Shown piece by piece: positions 7,671-15,285 of a stretch of DNA of 64,000 nucleotides. Where the stretch lies: contig NZ_CP045737.1 in the NCBI RefSeq assembly GCF_009649075.1, positions 3,286,001-3,350,000 on the forward strand, written 5' to 3'. The notes beneath the pieces are model-generated. The model saw only the letters and a program-made list of their open reading frames with translations, ran no database searches and was not told where the DNA came from. The stretch is from Aeromicrobium yanjiei (lineage in GTDB: Bacteria > Actinomycetota > Actinomycetes > Propionibacteriales > Nocardioidaceae). Both the position numbers and the translations under genes were made by a program. Position 1 is the first letter of the stretch; every line of letters begins with the position of its first letter.

Positions 7671-8657
7671 TCAGATGGTCAGTCCCTTGAGGGCTGCCTC
7701 GGGGTAGCGCTCACCTGCCGTGACCCCGACCGGCGCCGCCTCGTCCAGCGTCGCCAGGTCGTCGGCCGTGAGCTCGATGTCCGCGGCGGCGACGTTCTCC
7801 TCCAGGTAGGTCCGGCGCTTCGTGCCGGGGATCGCGACGACCCCGTCCTGGTGCAGCACCCAGGCCAGCGCGAGCTGGCCGGGGGTGACGCCCTTGCCCT
7901 CGGCGAGGGCGCGCACCCGGTCGACCACCGACAGGTTCGCCGCGAGGTTCTCGTCGGCGAAGCGCGGGCTCGTGCGACGGAAGTCGTCGGCGTCGAGATC
8001 GTCCGCAGACGCGATCTTGCCGGTCAGGAGACCGCGGCCGAGGGGCGAGTACGCGACGAAGGCGATGCCCAGCTCGCGGGTCGTGTCGAGCACGCCGTTG
8101 ACCTCGGGCGAGCGCTCGAACAGCGAGTACTCGGTCTGCACCGCCGTCAGCGGGTGCGTCGCGTGCGCGCGCCTGATCGTCTCGGGCGACGCCTCGGAGA
8201 TGCCGAGGTAGCGGACCTTGCCCTCCTGGACGAACTCGCTCAACGCGCCGAACGTCTCCTCGATCGGCGTGTCGGGGTCGACGCGGTGGATGTAGTACAG
8301 GTCGATCGTCTCGCGGTCCAGGTTGCGCAGCGAGCGCTCGAGCGCCTTGCGCAGGTACGCCGGTGAGCCGTTCGGCCCGACCCGCTCGCCGTGGTCGCCG
8401 ATCTCGACGCCCGTCTTGGTCGCGAGCGCGTACTCGTCCTTGCGGCTCCCGATCGTACGAGCGATCAGCTGCTCGTTGAGGAAGGGACCGTACATCTCGG
8501 CGGTGTCGATCAGGCTCACCCCGAGATCGAGAGCGCGGTTCAGCGTCGCCGCCGACTCCTCGTCGTCCCGGGCCCCGTAGAACGCGGACATGCCCATCGC
8601 GCCGAGCCCCTCGACGCTGGCCTCGAGCCCCTGGCTCCCCCATGCGGTGGTCTTCAT
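7671..8657 (-). CDS. Aldo/keto reductase (MerR-associated)
   Basis: A 328-residue aldo/keto reductase with the full catalytic tetrad: Asp51 and Tyr56 (LIDTAEMYGPFLNE), Lys81 (ATKTG) and His124 (YYIHRVDP). The GISEASPETIRRAHATHPL and YSPLGRGLLTGKI segments are those of the AKR13-like group that reduces aldehydes with NADPH. It follows the MerR regulator by 7 bases on the same strand, so both are likely one transcript from the MerR-type promoter at 9064-9094. It would then be an aldehyde- or electrophile-inducible detoxifying enzyme (inference from context). It is related to the reductase at 5064-6068, with which it shares many barrel motifs, but is clearly a separate paralogue. Confidence 0.9.
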   Translation of the reverse strand: MKTTAWGSQGLEASVEGLGAMGMSAFYGARDDEESAATLNRALDLGVSLIDTAEMYGPFLNEQLIARTIGSRKDEYALATKTGVEIGDHGERVGPNGSPAYLRKALERSLRNLDRETIDLYYIHRVDPDTPIEETFGALSEFVQEGKVRYLGISEASPETIRRAHATHPLTAVQTEYSLFERSPEVNGVLDTTRELGIAFVAYSPLGRGLLTGKIASADDLDADDFRRTSPRFADENLAANLSVVDRVRALAEGKGVTPGQLALAWVLHQDGVVAIPGTKRRTYLEENVAAADIELTADDLATLDEAAPVGVTAGERYPEAALKGLTI

Positions 8658-8664
8658 CTGGCCG

Positions 8665-9057
8665 TCACTTCCCTTCGGTCACTGCTGATGTGTAGTAGTC
8701 GATCTTGCGGTTGATCGCCTCGAGGTGCGTCTGGACCTCGGCCAGCTGCTCCAGGACGTGCACCCGGTGGGCCTCGAGGATCGCGAGCCGGTCCGCCTCG
8801 CTGCCGTCCACGCGATAGAGCTCGACGAACCGCTTGATGTCGCGGATCGGCATGCCCGTGCGGCGCAGCATCACGAGGGTCGCGAGCCAGCGGAGGTTGT
8901 CCTCGCTGTAGCGACGCTGACCGGACGGCGACCGCCCGGGACGGTGCAGGGTCAGGCCCTCCTTCTCGTAGTAACGCAGCGTGTCGATGCTGAGACCGCT
9001 CATCTCGGCGGCCGCGCTGATCGTGAGTCCCTCCGGAGGCACCTCGGTGACGGTCAT
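8665..9057 (-). CDS. MerR-family transcription regulator
   Basis: A 130-residue MerR protein: winged HTH at the N-terminus (LTISAAAEMSGLSIDTLRYYE, then GQRRYSEDNLRWLATLVMLR), RRTGMPIRDIKRFVEL and a coiled-coil dimer helix to the C-terminus. There are no cysteine metal ligands, so it belongs to the non-metal group that commonly controls an adjacent reductase. The ATG at 9057 is chosen because a MerR-type promoter with a 19-bp spacer places the transcript start almost exactly at this codon, giving a leaderless mRNA; a GTG at 9084 in frame would lie inside that promoter. It probably activates its own operon with the reductase at 7671-8657. Confidence 0.9.
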   Translation of the reverse strand: MTVTEVPPEGLTISAAAEMSGLSIDTLRYYEKEGLTLHRPGRSPSGQRRYSEDNLRWLATLVMLRRTGMPIRDIKRFVELYRVDGSEADRLAILEAHRVHVLEQLAEVQTHLEAINRKIDYYTSAVTEGK

Positions 9058-9063
9058 GGATCC

Positions 9064-9094
9064 AGCATGGCCCTTGGAGCGCACTCCAGGTCAA
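9064..9094 (-). promoter_or_regulatory. MerR-type promoter with 19-bp spacer and dyad operator
   Basis: On the minus strand TTGACC (9089-9094) and CATGCT (9064-9069) are separated by 19 bp. The spacer carries the dyad TGGAGTGCGCTCCA (9075-9088), the typical operator of MerR regulators, which act by untwisting over-long spacers. The -10 lies six bases upstream of the merR ATG, implying a leaderless transcript. Confidence 0.75.
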
Positions 9095-9171
9095 GGCCGC
9101 GGCTTGCACGACGCGTTCAGGGGTATGTCCATCGCACGCACGTGTCGTGCGCCGGACACGGGAGGTGCGAG

Positions 9172-10986
9172 ATGTCGGCCAAGGTTGCCGTGGTGGTGCC
9201 GATCCACGACCAGGAGGCGTGGCTGCCGGCGGCGCTGGAGAGCCTGCGCCACCAGCGCTTCACCGACTGGGAGTGCGTCATCGTGGCCGACGGCTCGCCC
9301 GGCGACACCGCAGCAGCGGCTGCCGCGATCCTGGACGATCCGCGGGTGACGCTCGTCGAGGACGCCGCCAACCGCGGCCTCGGTGCGGCACTCAACCGTG
9401 GCCTCGACCTCACCTCCGCACCCCTGGTCGCCTACCTGCCCGCCGATGACGTCATGCACGCCGAGCACCTCGCGGCGCTCGTCGAGGCGCTGGAGGCCGA
9501 TCCCACAGCACCCCTGGCCGTGACCGGGCTGCGGCACGACACGGATCGTACGTCCACCGGACGCATCGAGGGCGAGCCGCTGCAGCTGGTCCAGGTCATG
9601 CACCGGCGCACCGCCGACCGCTGGGTCGAGCGGGACGAGCTGACCACCGACGACCTGGACCGCATGCTCTGGGACCGGCTGCTCACGGCGGGACCCGCCG
9701 CCACGACCGGCCGGGTCACGGCCACGTGGTCGTCGCACCCCGGTCAGCGTCACCGGCTCATGCGGGAGCCGTGGGGCGGCATCAACCCGTACCGGTCGCG
9801 GTACGGCGTGACCGCGCCCCTGCGGTTCCACAGCACCGCGGGTCACCTGCACGACGAGGTCGAGCACTATCGCACGTTCCGGGAGCGCCCGAGGACCCCG
9901 CACACCCCGGACGGCCTGCGCATCCTGCTGGTCGGCGAGCTCGCACACAACCCCGACCGCGTCCTCACGCTCGCCGAGCGGGGACATGAGCTGCACGGGC
10001 TGTGGACCGACCGGCCACTGTGGTTCAACACGGTCGGCCCGCTGCCGTTCGGGCACGTCAGCGAGGTGCCGCGCGAGGGCTGGCGCGACGCCGTCCGCGA
10101 GCTGGCTCCCGACGTGATCTACGGGCTGCTCAACTGGCAGGCCGTGCCGTTCGTGCACGAGGTGCTCAGCGCGGACCTCGGCATCCCGTTCGTGTGGCAC
10201 TTCAAGGAGGGACCATGGTTCAGCCGGGAGCACGGGCACTGGCCGATGCTGGTCGACCTGCACACCCGCACCGACGGCGTCATCTACTCCAGCCCTGAGC
10301 TGCGGGACTGGTTCCACGCCACGGTTCCGGCCAGTCGGACCCGGCCCAGCTGCATCGTCGACGGAGACCTGCCCAAGGCCGAGTGGCTGATGGGCGAGCA
10401 GTCCCCGCGACTGTCGGAGCGGGACGGTCAGCTGCACACCGTCATCGCGGGACGCCCCATGGGCCCGCCGCCGGAGGTCGTCGAGGAGCTCGCGCGTCAC
10501 GACGTGCACCTGCACGTCTACAGCGAGAAGGGCCACGCCCAGATGCGCGAGTGGGTGACCGAGGTGCGCAGGGTCGCCCCGCACCACCTGCACCTGCACC
10601 CGCAGGTCGACCAGGAGGACTGGGTCGCGGAGTTCTCGCAGTACGACGCCGGCTGGCTCCACGACGTCCGCAGCACCAACGGCGGGGACCTGCACGCAGC
10701 GACCTGGGGCGACCTGAACTATCCCGCACGCATCGGGACGTACGCCGCGGCGGGCGTCCCGATGATCCAGCGCGACAGCCACGGCTCGATCGTCGCGAGC
10801 GAGCAGCTGATCCGCGATCTCGACCTGGGCTTCACCTGGCGGGAGCCGTCCGACCTCTTGCAGTCCCTCCAGGACGCCGAGCGACTCGACCGGCTCCGCA
10901 AGAGCGTGTGGTCGCAGCGCGACCGGTTCACGTTCGACGCGCACACCGACCAGATCGTGAGCTTCCTGCGGGCCCGCTCGTCCTGA
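9172..10986 (+). CDS. Two-domain glycosyltransferase (GT2 fused to GT4-like domain)
   Basis: A 604-residue protein joining two glycosyltransferase modules. Residues 3-200 are a GT-A, family 2 domain: VAVVVPIHDQEAWLPAALESLRHQ, the nucleotide-sugar ADGSPGD, and the DxD-like ADD in LPADDVMHAEHL (about 90). From about 245 a second, GT-B-like module begins at LRILLVGELAHNPDRVLTLAERGHELHGLW. It includes VIYGLLNWQAVPFVHEVL, PFVWHFKEGPWF and a C-terminal PARIGTYAAAGVPMIQR donor-site segment. No membrane segments or signal peptide are seen. The ATG at 9172 has GGGAGG seven bases upstream; open frame continues further 5' but overlaps the MerR promoter and lacks conserved sequence. Donor and acceptor are unknown; a role in a surface glycan is likely but inferred. 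Confidence 0.85.
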   Translation: MSAKVAVVVPIHDQEAWLPAALESLRHQRFTDWECVIVADGSPGDTAAAAAAILDDPRVTLVEDAANRGLGAALNRGLDLTSAPLVAYLPADDVMHAEHLAALVEALEADPTAPLAVTGLRHDTDRTSTGRIEGEPLQLVQVMHRRTADRWVERDELTTDDLDRMLWDRLLTAGPAATTGRVTATWSSHPGQRHRLMREPWGGINPYRSRYGVTAPLRFHSTAGHLHDEVEHYRTFRERPRTPHTPDGLRILLVGELAHNPDRVLTLAERGHELHGLWTDRPLWFNTVGPLPFGHVSEVPREGWRDAVRELAPDVIYGLLNWQAVPFVHEVLSADLGIPFVWHFKEGPWFSREHGHWPMLVDLHTRTDGVIYSSPELRDWFHATVPASRTRPSCIVDGDLPKAEWLMGEQSPRLSERDGQLHTVIAGRPMGPPPEVVEELARHDVHLHVYSEKGHAQMREWVTEVRRVAPHHLHLHPQVDQEDWVAEFSQYDAGWLHDVRSTNGGDLHAATWGDLNYPARIGTYAAAGVPMIQRDSHGSIVASEQLIRDLDLGFTWREPSDLLQSLQDAERLDRLRKSVWSQRDRFTFDAHTDQIVSFLRARSS

Positions 10987-10995
10987 TCCGCGGGG

Positions 10996-11715
10996 TCAGC
11001 CCTCGGCCTCGAGCCGCAGGCCCGCCAGCAGGAGGTCGAGCCCGGCCCGGAACTGGTCCTTGTCGTCGTGGTGGGCGAACTCGTCGGCGATCTGGTGCAC
11101 GAACGGATACTGCTCGGGGTCGAGCCCGCGCCACAGATCGGCGAACCGGGCCAGGTACTCCTCGCGCCCGACCTCGCCGTCGACGACCTCACGCGGCGGC
11201 TCCTGCCCCAGGTCGGCCGCGGTGCCCACGGTGTACCCCACGATGGCCGAGACGGCGTGGAACCGCTGGCGCGGCGTGAGGTCGAGCCGCAGGGTCACCT
11301 GACCGAGACGTTCGTACAGCCGCATGGTGTTGGGCTGCAGCAGCGAGTTGCGCATGAAGTAGGCCGCGAGCCACGGCCTGACCACGATCGCGTCGAACAT
11401 CCGCACGGCCATCGTCCGCAGCTCGTCGATCGGGTCGTCGGCGTCCGGACGCGCCTCGAGCTCGGCCAGCAGCGGACCGACCGCGTGGTCGGTCGCGAGG
11501 TCGAGCAGCTCGTCCTTGCCCGAGACGTACCAGTAGATGCTGCCGACGCCGCCACCCAGACGTCCGGCGAGCGCGCGGAAGGTGAGCGCCGGCACCCCGG
11601 CCTCGTCGAGGAGGGACACCGCCTCGTTGAGGACCGCCTCCATCGAGTGCGAGGCGCGGCGCCGGGGGCCACTCGGGCGCTGGGGACGGGAGCGGGGGGT
11701 GACCATGCCGCTCAT
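10996..11715 (-). CDS. TetR-family repressor divergent from an MFS efflux gene
   Basis: A 239-residue TetR regulator with a basic arm (PRSRPQRPSGPRRRASHS) before the HTH (VLNEAVSLLDEAGVPALTFRALAGRLGGGVGSIYWYVSGKDELL). The C-terminal part (about 95-235) resembles the TetR_C domain of drug-responsive repressors. An ATG at 11706 is an alternative start three codons in; 11715 is preferred because AGGGG lies 9-10 bases upstream. It is divergent from the MFS transporter, and three operator-like sites fill the 94-bp gap. The expected role is repression of itself and the transporter until a transported compound binds; the ligand is unknown. Confidence 0.87.
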   Translation of the reverse strand: MSGMVTPRSRPQRPSGPRRRASHSMEAVLNEAVSLLDEAGVPALTFRALAGRLGGGVGSIYWYVSGKDELLDLATDHAVGPLLAELEARPDADDPIDELRTMAVRMFDAIVVRPWLAAYFMRNSLLQPNTMRLYERLGQVTLRLDLTPRQRFHAVSAIVGYTVGTAADLGQEPPREVVDGEVGREEYLARFADLWRGLDPEQYPFVHQIADEFAHHDDKDQFRAGLDLLLAGLRLEAEG

Positions 11716-11740
11716 TCAACCAGACCCCTTGCCACCGACC

Positions 11741-11789
11741 GAACGTCGTTCTATTGTATCGAACATCGTTCGTTACTCGAACGTCGTTC
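11741..11789. promoter_or_regulatory. Three copies of an 11-bp palindromic operator (gaacgtcgttc) between tetR and MFS gene
   Basis: gaacgtcgttc at 11741-11751, gaacatcgttc at 11761-11771 and gaacgtcgttc at 11779-11789; each is near-palindromic. Starts are 20 and 18 bp apart, about two helical turns, so dimers would bind on one DNA face. Their place between the divergent start codons fits autoregulation by the TetR protein. Confidence 0.75.
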
Positions 11790-11809
11790 GATTCGAAAGG
11801 GGCGACCAC

Positions 11810-13255
11810 ATGTCGACCACGTCTTCACCCACCCGCACGTACTCCTCCCTGCGATCCGCCTGGATCCCGCTGACCGCCTTGTGCCTGGCCTTCTTCGTGG
11901 AGATGGTCGACAACACCCTGTTGACCATCGCGCTGCCCACGATCGGGCGCGATCTCGGCGGTGGCACGACCGCGCTGCAGTGGGTCACCGGCGCGTACTC
12001 CCTGACGTTCGGCGGCCTGCTGCTGACGGCCGGGTCGATGGCCGACCGCCTCGGGCGCCGCCGCGTGCTGCTGGTCGGGCTCGCGGCGTTCGGCCTGATC
12101 AGCCTGTGCGTCGTGGCCGTCTCCACGACCGGCGAGCTCATCGCGCTGCGGGCAGTCCTCGGCCTCGCCGCCGCCGCGATGGCGCCGATCACCAACTCCC
12201 TCGTGTTCCGCCTGTTCGACGACCAGGCCCTCCGCATGCGCGCGATGACGCTGATGATCGTGGTCGGCATGTCCGGCTTCATCCTCGGACCGGTGCTCGG
12301 CGGCACGGCCCTGGCCCACGTCAGGTGGGAGTGGCTGCTCGTCGTCAACGCCCCGCTCGCACTGATCGCCGCGATCGGTGTACGCCTCGGTGTCTCGCCG
12401 GACCGGCGGGACGACCTCACCGACGATGCGCTCGACCTGCCCGGCGCTGCGCTGAGCATCGCTGCGATCGGCCTGGCCTGCTACTGCCTCACCAGCGGCG
12501 TCGAGCACGGCTGGCTCTCGGCCGTGACCCTCTCCTCGATCATCGGCGCGGTCGCTGCAGCCATCGCCTTCGTCAGGCACGAGAGCCGCACACCCGCCCC
12601 CATGCTCGACCTCACACTGTTCCGCAACGGCACCCTGCGGGGCGCCGCCCTGGCACAGATCGGCACGTCGATCGCGATGGCCAGCGTGATGTTCGGGCTG
12701 ATCCTGCACTTCCAGTACGCATACGGCTGGAGCCCGATGCGCGCGGGTCTCGCCAACCTGCCCATCATCGTGACGATGATCGCGGCCACCCCGGTGTCGG
12801 AGTGGCTCGCGCGCAGGTTCGGCCACCGGATCGCGTGCCTCCTGTGCTCGGCCCTCATGGCCGGCTCGCTCGCAGGTCTCGCGTGGGGCGTCGACCACGG
12901 CTACGCGCCCATCGCGGTCGCGATGGTCGTCATGACGATCGGGATGCGCACCGTGATGACGATCTGTGCGGTCGCGCTGGTCGAGGCCATGCCCGCGAAC
13001 CGGACCTCGATCGGCACCGCGCTCAACGACACCGCGCAGGAGGTCGGTGCGAGCGTCGGCACCGCGGCGGTCGGCACCCTCATCGCGGTGCTGGTCACCT
13101 CCCGGCTGCCCGCCGGCACGTGGAGCAGCGAGCTCGTCGCGTCGTTCTTCCACGGAGAGCGCATCACGTACGCCGTGCTGGCCGCGGTGGTCGGGCTCCT
13201 CGCGGCCGCCGGTGCGCTCACGCTGACCGACTCGCGCAGCACGGACGAGCACTGA
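11810..13255 (+). CDS. MFS multidrug efflux transporter, DHA2 (14-helix) type
   Basis: A 481-residue membrane transporter with about 14 hydrophobic helices. Motif A-like GSMADRLGRRRVLLVG (about 76-91) and the first-helix FFVEMVDNTLLTIALPTIGRDL are those of EmrB/QacA-type DHA2 drug/proton antiporters. It should export toxic compounds using the proton gradient across the cytoplasmic membrane. The ATG at 11810 has AAAGGGG nine bases upstream; earlier in-frame starts would run through the operators and into tetR. Regulation is probably by the divergent TetR protein. The export substrate cannot be predicted. Confidence 0.92.
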   Translation: MSTTSSPTRTYSSLRSAWIPLTALCLAFFVEMVDNTLLTIALPTIGRDLGGGTTALQWVTGAYSLTFGGLLLTAGSMADRLGRRRVLLVGLAAFGLISLCVVAVSTTGELIALRAVLGLAAAAMAPITNSLVFRLFDDQALRMRAMTLMIVVGMSGFILGPVLGGTALAHVRWEWLLVVNAPLALIAAIGVRLGVSPDRRDDLTDDALDLPGAALSIAAIGLACYCLTSGVEHGWLSAVTLSSIIGAVAAAIAFVRHESRTPAPMLDLTLFRNGTLRGAALAQIGTSIAMASVMFGLILHFQYAYGWSPMRAGLANLPIIVTMIAATPVSEWLARRFGHRIACLLCSALMAGSLAGLAWGVDHGYAPIAVAMVVMTIGMRTVMTICAVALVEAMPANRTSIGTALNDTAQEVGASVGTAAVGTLIAVLVTSRLPAGTWSSELVASFFHGERITYAVLAAVVGLLAAAGALTLTDSRSTDEH

Positions 13256-13337
13256 GCGGGGCGACACCTCGGTGGGCTACCGCTTGCACGCACGGCCCGT
13301 CGGCGCAACCATGGGGCGAACTACTTCGGGGGCTCTC

Positions 13338-14717
13338 ATGACGGACCAGTCGGCAGCACCACAGACTCAGGACGAGCCCGAGGGTGAGCTGCAGCGCTCG
13401 ATCACCGGCCGCCTCCTGTTCTTCTACGTCCTCGGCGACGTCCTCGGCTCGGGGATCTACGCGCTGATCGGGGTCATGGCGTTCACGGTCGGAGGCGCGT
13501 TCTGGATCTCGTTCGCGGTGGGCGTCACGATCGCGCTGCTGACCGGATTCGCGTACGCCGAGCTGATCACGAAGTATCCGCAGGCCGCGGGCGCGGCCCT
13601 CTACGCGCACAAGGCATTCGGCAATCGTGCGGTGACGTTCCTCGTCGCCTTCTGCCTGCTCGCGGCCACGATCGCGGCCGCCGGCACCCTGGCCCGTGTC
13701 TTCGGCGGCATCTACTTCAAGGAGTTCGTGGACGGCATCCCGGTGGCCGTCGTCGCGATCGCGTTCATCGTGGTGCTGTCGCTGCTGAACTTCCGCGGCA
13801 TCACCGAGTCGGTGTGGGCCAACATGGTCATGACCCTGATCGAGACCACCGGGCTGCTGATCATCCTGGTCATCGGCGGGACGGTCCTGGCCGAGGGCGA
13901 CGCCGATCTCGCCACCCCGTTCGAGCTCAACGACGGCAACCCGGGTCTCGTGGTGCTGAGTGGCGTCGCCCTCGCCTTCTTCGCGATGACGGGCTTCGAG
14001 AACGCGGCCAACATCGCCGAGGAGACCCGCGAGCCCAGCAAGGTGTTCCCGCGGGCACTGCTCGGCGGCATGGCCCTCGCAGGCGTCCTCTACATCGTCA
14101 TCGCGTTCATCGCCGCGATGGTCACGCCGCTCGCGGACCTGACCGCCGACGAGGGAGAGAGCGGCAGCCTGTTGACGGTCGTGCAGGCCGGCCCGCTGGC
14201 GATCCCTGAGCTGGTGTTCTCGGCGATCGCGCTGGTCGCGGTCACCAACACCACCTTGGTCTCGCTCGTCGCCCAGTCGCGCATCATGTACGGGATGGCG
14301 CGCCAGGGCGTGCTGCCGCGGGTCTTCGCTCGTACGCACTCGAGCCGCCACACCCCCTGGGTCGCGATCATCTTCACCTCCGCGCTGGTGTGCCTGCTGC
14401 TCGTGACCGCCGACGTCGACCGGCTCGCGACCGTCACGGTCCTGTTCCTGATCGTCGTCTACGCGATGGTGTGCGTCTCGGCGCTCAAGCTCCGAGGCTC
14501 CGACGTCGACCACGACCACTACACCGCGCCCACCGCGCTGCTCTGGATCGGCGCGGCCGCCAACGCGGGCATCCTCGTCCACACCGTGATTGACGACCCC
14601 GGATCGCTCATCTGGTGCGGCGGCATCCTCGCGGTCGGAGTCGTCCTGTACTTCCTCAACAACGCCGTGATGAAGCGATCGAGCCCTCACGTCGACGATC
14701 CCGTGTCACCCAGCTGA
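13338..14717 (+). CDS. APC-superfamily amino-acid permease
   Basis: A 459-residue, about 12-helix permease. Helix 1 carries the unwound glycine motif of the APC fold (LGDVLGSGIYALIGVMAF, about 31-48), and helix 6 contains FAMTGFENAANIAEETREPSKVFPRAL, the signature of amino acid/polyamine permeases. The ATG at 13338 follows GGGGG by six bases and an Asp/Glu-rich cytosolic N-terminus; other in-frame ATGs at 13272 and 13311 look too early. The C-terminal ends are a hydrophobic segment and SSPHVDDPVSPS. It lies 28 bases before a universal stress protein gene and is probably co-transcribed with it. Permease-USP pairs are recurrent in bacteria, though the regulatory link here is inferred. Confidence 0.88.
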   Translation: MTDQSAAPQTQDEPEGELQRSITGRLLFFYVLGDVLGSGIYALIGVMAFTVGGAFWISFAVGVTIALLTGFAYAELITKYPQAAGAALYAHKAFGNRAVTFLVAFCLLAATIAAAGTLARVFGGIYFKEFVDGIPVAVVAIAFIVVLSLLNFRGITESVWANMVMTLIETTGLLIILVIGGTVLAEGDADLATPFELNDGNPGLVVLSGVALAFFAMTGFENAANIAEETREPSKVFPRALLGGMALAGVLYIVIAFIAAMVTPLADLTADEGESGSLLTVVQAGPLAIPELVFSAIALVAVTNTTLVSLVAQSRIMYGMARQGVLPRVFARTHSSRHTPWVAIIFTSALVCLLLVTADVDRLATVTVLFLIVVYAMVCVSALKLRGSDVDHDHYTAPTALLWIGAAANAGILVHTVIDDPGSLIWCGGILAVGVVLYFLNNAVMKRSSPHVDDPVSPS

Positions 14718-14745
14718 GCGTCCACCGCCCGATCAAGGAGACAGC

Positions 14746-15198
14746 ATGCACGTCATCATCGCCACCGACGGTTCCCAGCAGTCGCTGCGCGCGACCCGCT
14801 ACCTGCGCAGCTTCGCCGATTCCGAGGCCATCACGTCGGTCGGCATCGTCGCCGTGCTCAGCCCGCTGGCCGCGGTGCCCTTTGCGGGCGACGCGACGTC
14901 GGAGAAGAACGAGGCCGCGGAGGTCTCGTTCCGCGACGCTGCCAAGCAGGCCACCAGGGAGGCCGCGGCCCTCCTGGAGGGTTGGGGGCCCAAGGTCACG
15001 ACCCACGTCCGAAGCGGCAACCCGGCGACCGAGATCGTCCGGGCAGCCAAAGCGAAGAAGGCCGGGCTGATCGTCATCGCGAGCCAGAGCAGCCGCGCGG
15101 AGGCCGTGCTCATGGGGTCGGTGGCCCACAAGGTGCTCAACCACGCGACCTGCCCGGTGCTGGTCGTACGACCCGGGGCCAAGAACAAGCGCAAGTAG
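14746..15198 (+). CDS. Universal stress protein (UspA fold) with altered ATP loop
   Basis: A 150-residue single USP domain. It begins MHVIIATDGSQQSLRATRYL and ends CPVLVVRPGAKNKRK, the standard beta strands of the fold. In ATP-binding USPs the loop reads GxxG-9x-G(S/T). Here the loop is IVIASQSSRAEAVLMGSVAHKVL: the first two glycines are Ser, and only the MGS part is kept, so nucleotide binding is doubtful. A strong AAGGAG precedes the ATG. It lies just after the APC permease on the same strand and may modulate it. The cytosolic protein has a basic tail. Confidence 0.88.
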   Translation: MHVIIATDGSQQSLRATRYLRSFADSEAITSVGIVAVLSPLAAVPFAGDATSEKNEAAEVSFRDAAKQATREAAALLEGWGPKVTTHVRSGNPATEIVRAAKAKKAGLIVIASQSSRAEAVLMGSVAHKVLNHATCPVLVVRPGAKNKRK

Positions 15199-15222
15199 CG
15201 CCGGCCGCACCCAACCCAGATG

Positions 15223-15271
15223 TGCGGAGTCCTGCACCGTTCTGAGAGAAAAAACCGTGCAGAAGCCCGCA
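15223..15271. terminator. Imperfect hairpin between convergent genes, possible bidirectional terminator
   Basis: Two stem blocks, tgcgg/ccgca (15223-15227 with 15267-15271) and ctgcac/gtgcag (15232-15237 with 15257-15262), flank a symmetric 4x4 internal loop, with an A-rich apical loop. It sits between the end of the USP gene and the end of the convergent reductase. No U-run is seen, so efficiency is uncertain. Confidence 0.4.
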
Positions 15272-15285
15272 GATCGGGGCGGGGG

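Noticed and set aside
9091..10944. A 617-codon minus-strand frame opposite the glycosyltransferase
   Set aside because: No recognisable domain and typical shadow composition; the glycosyltransferase has clear motifs.
11068..13341. A long plus-strand frame overlapping tetR and the MFS gene
   Set aside because: It crosses the operators and two real genes in another frame; no domain is seen.
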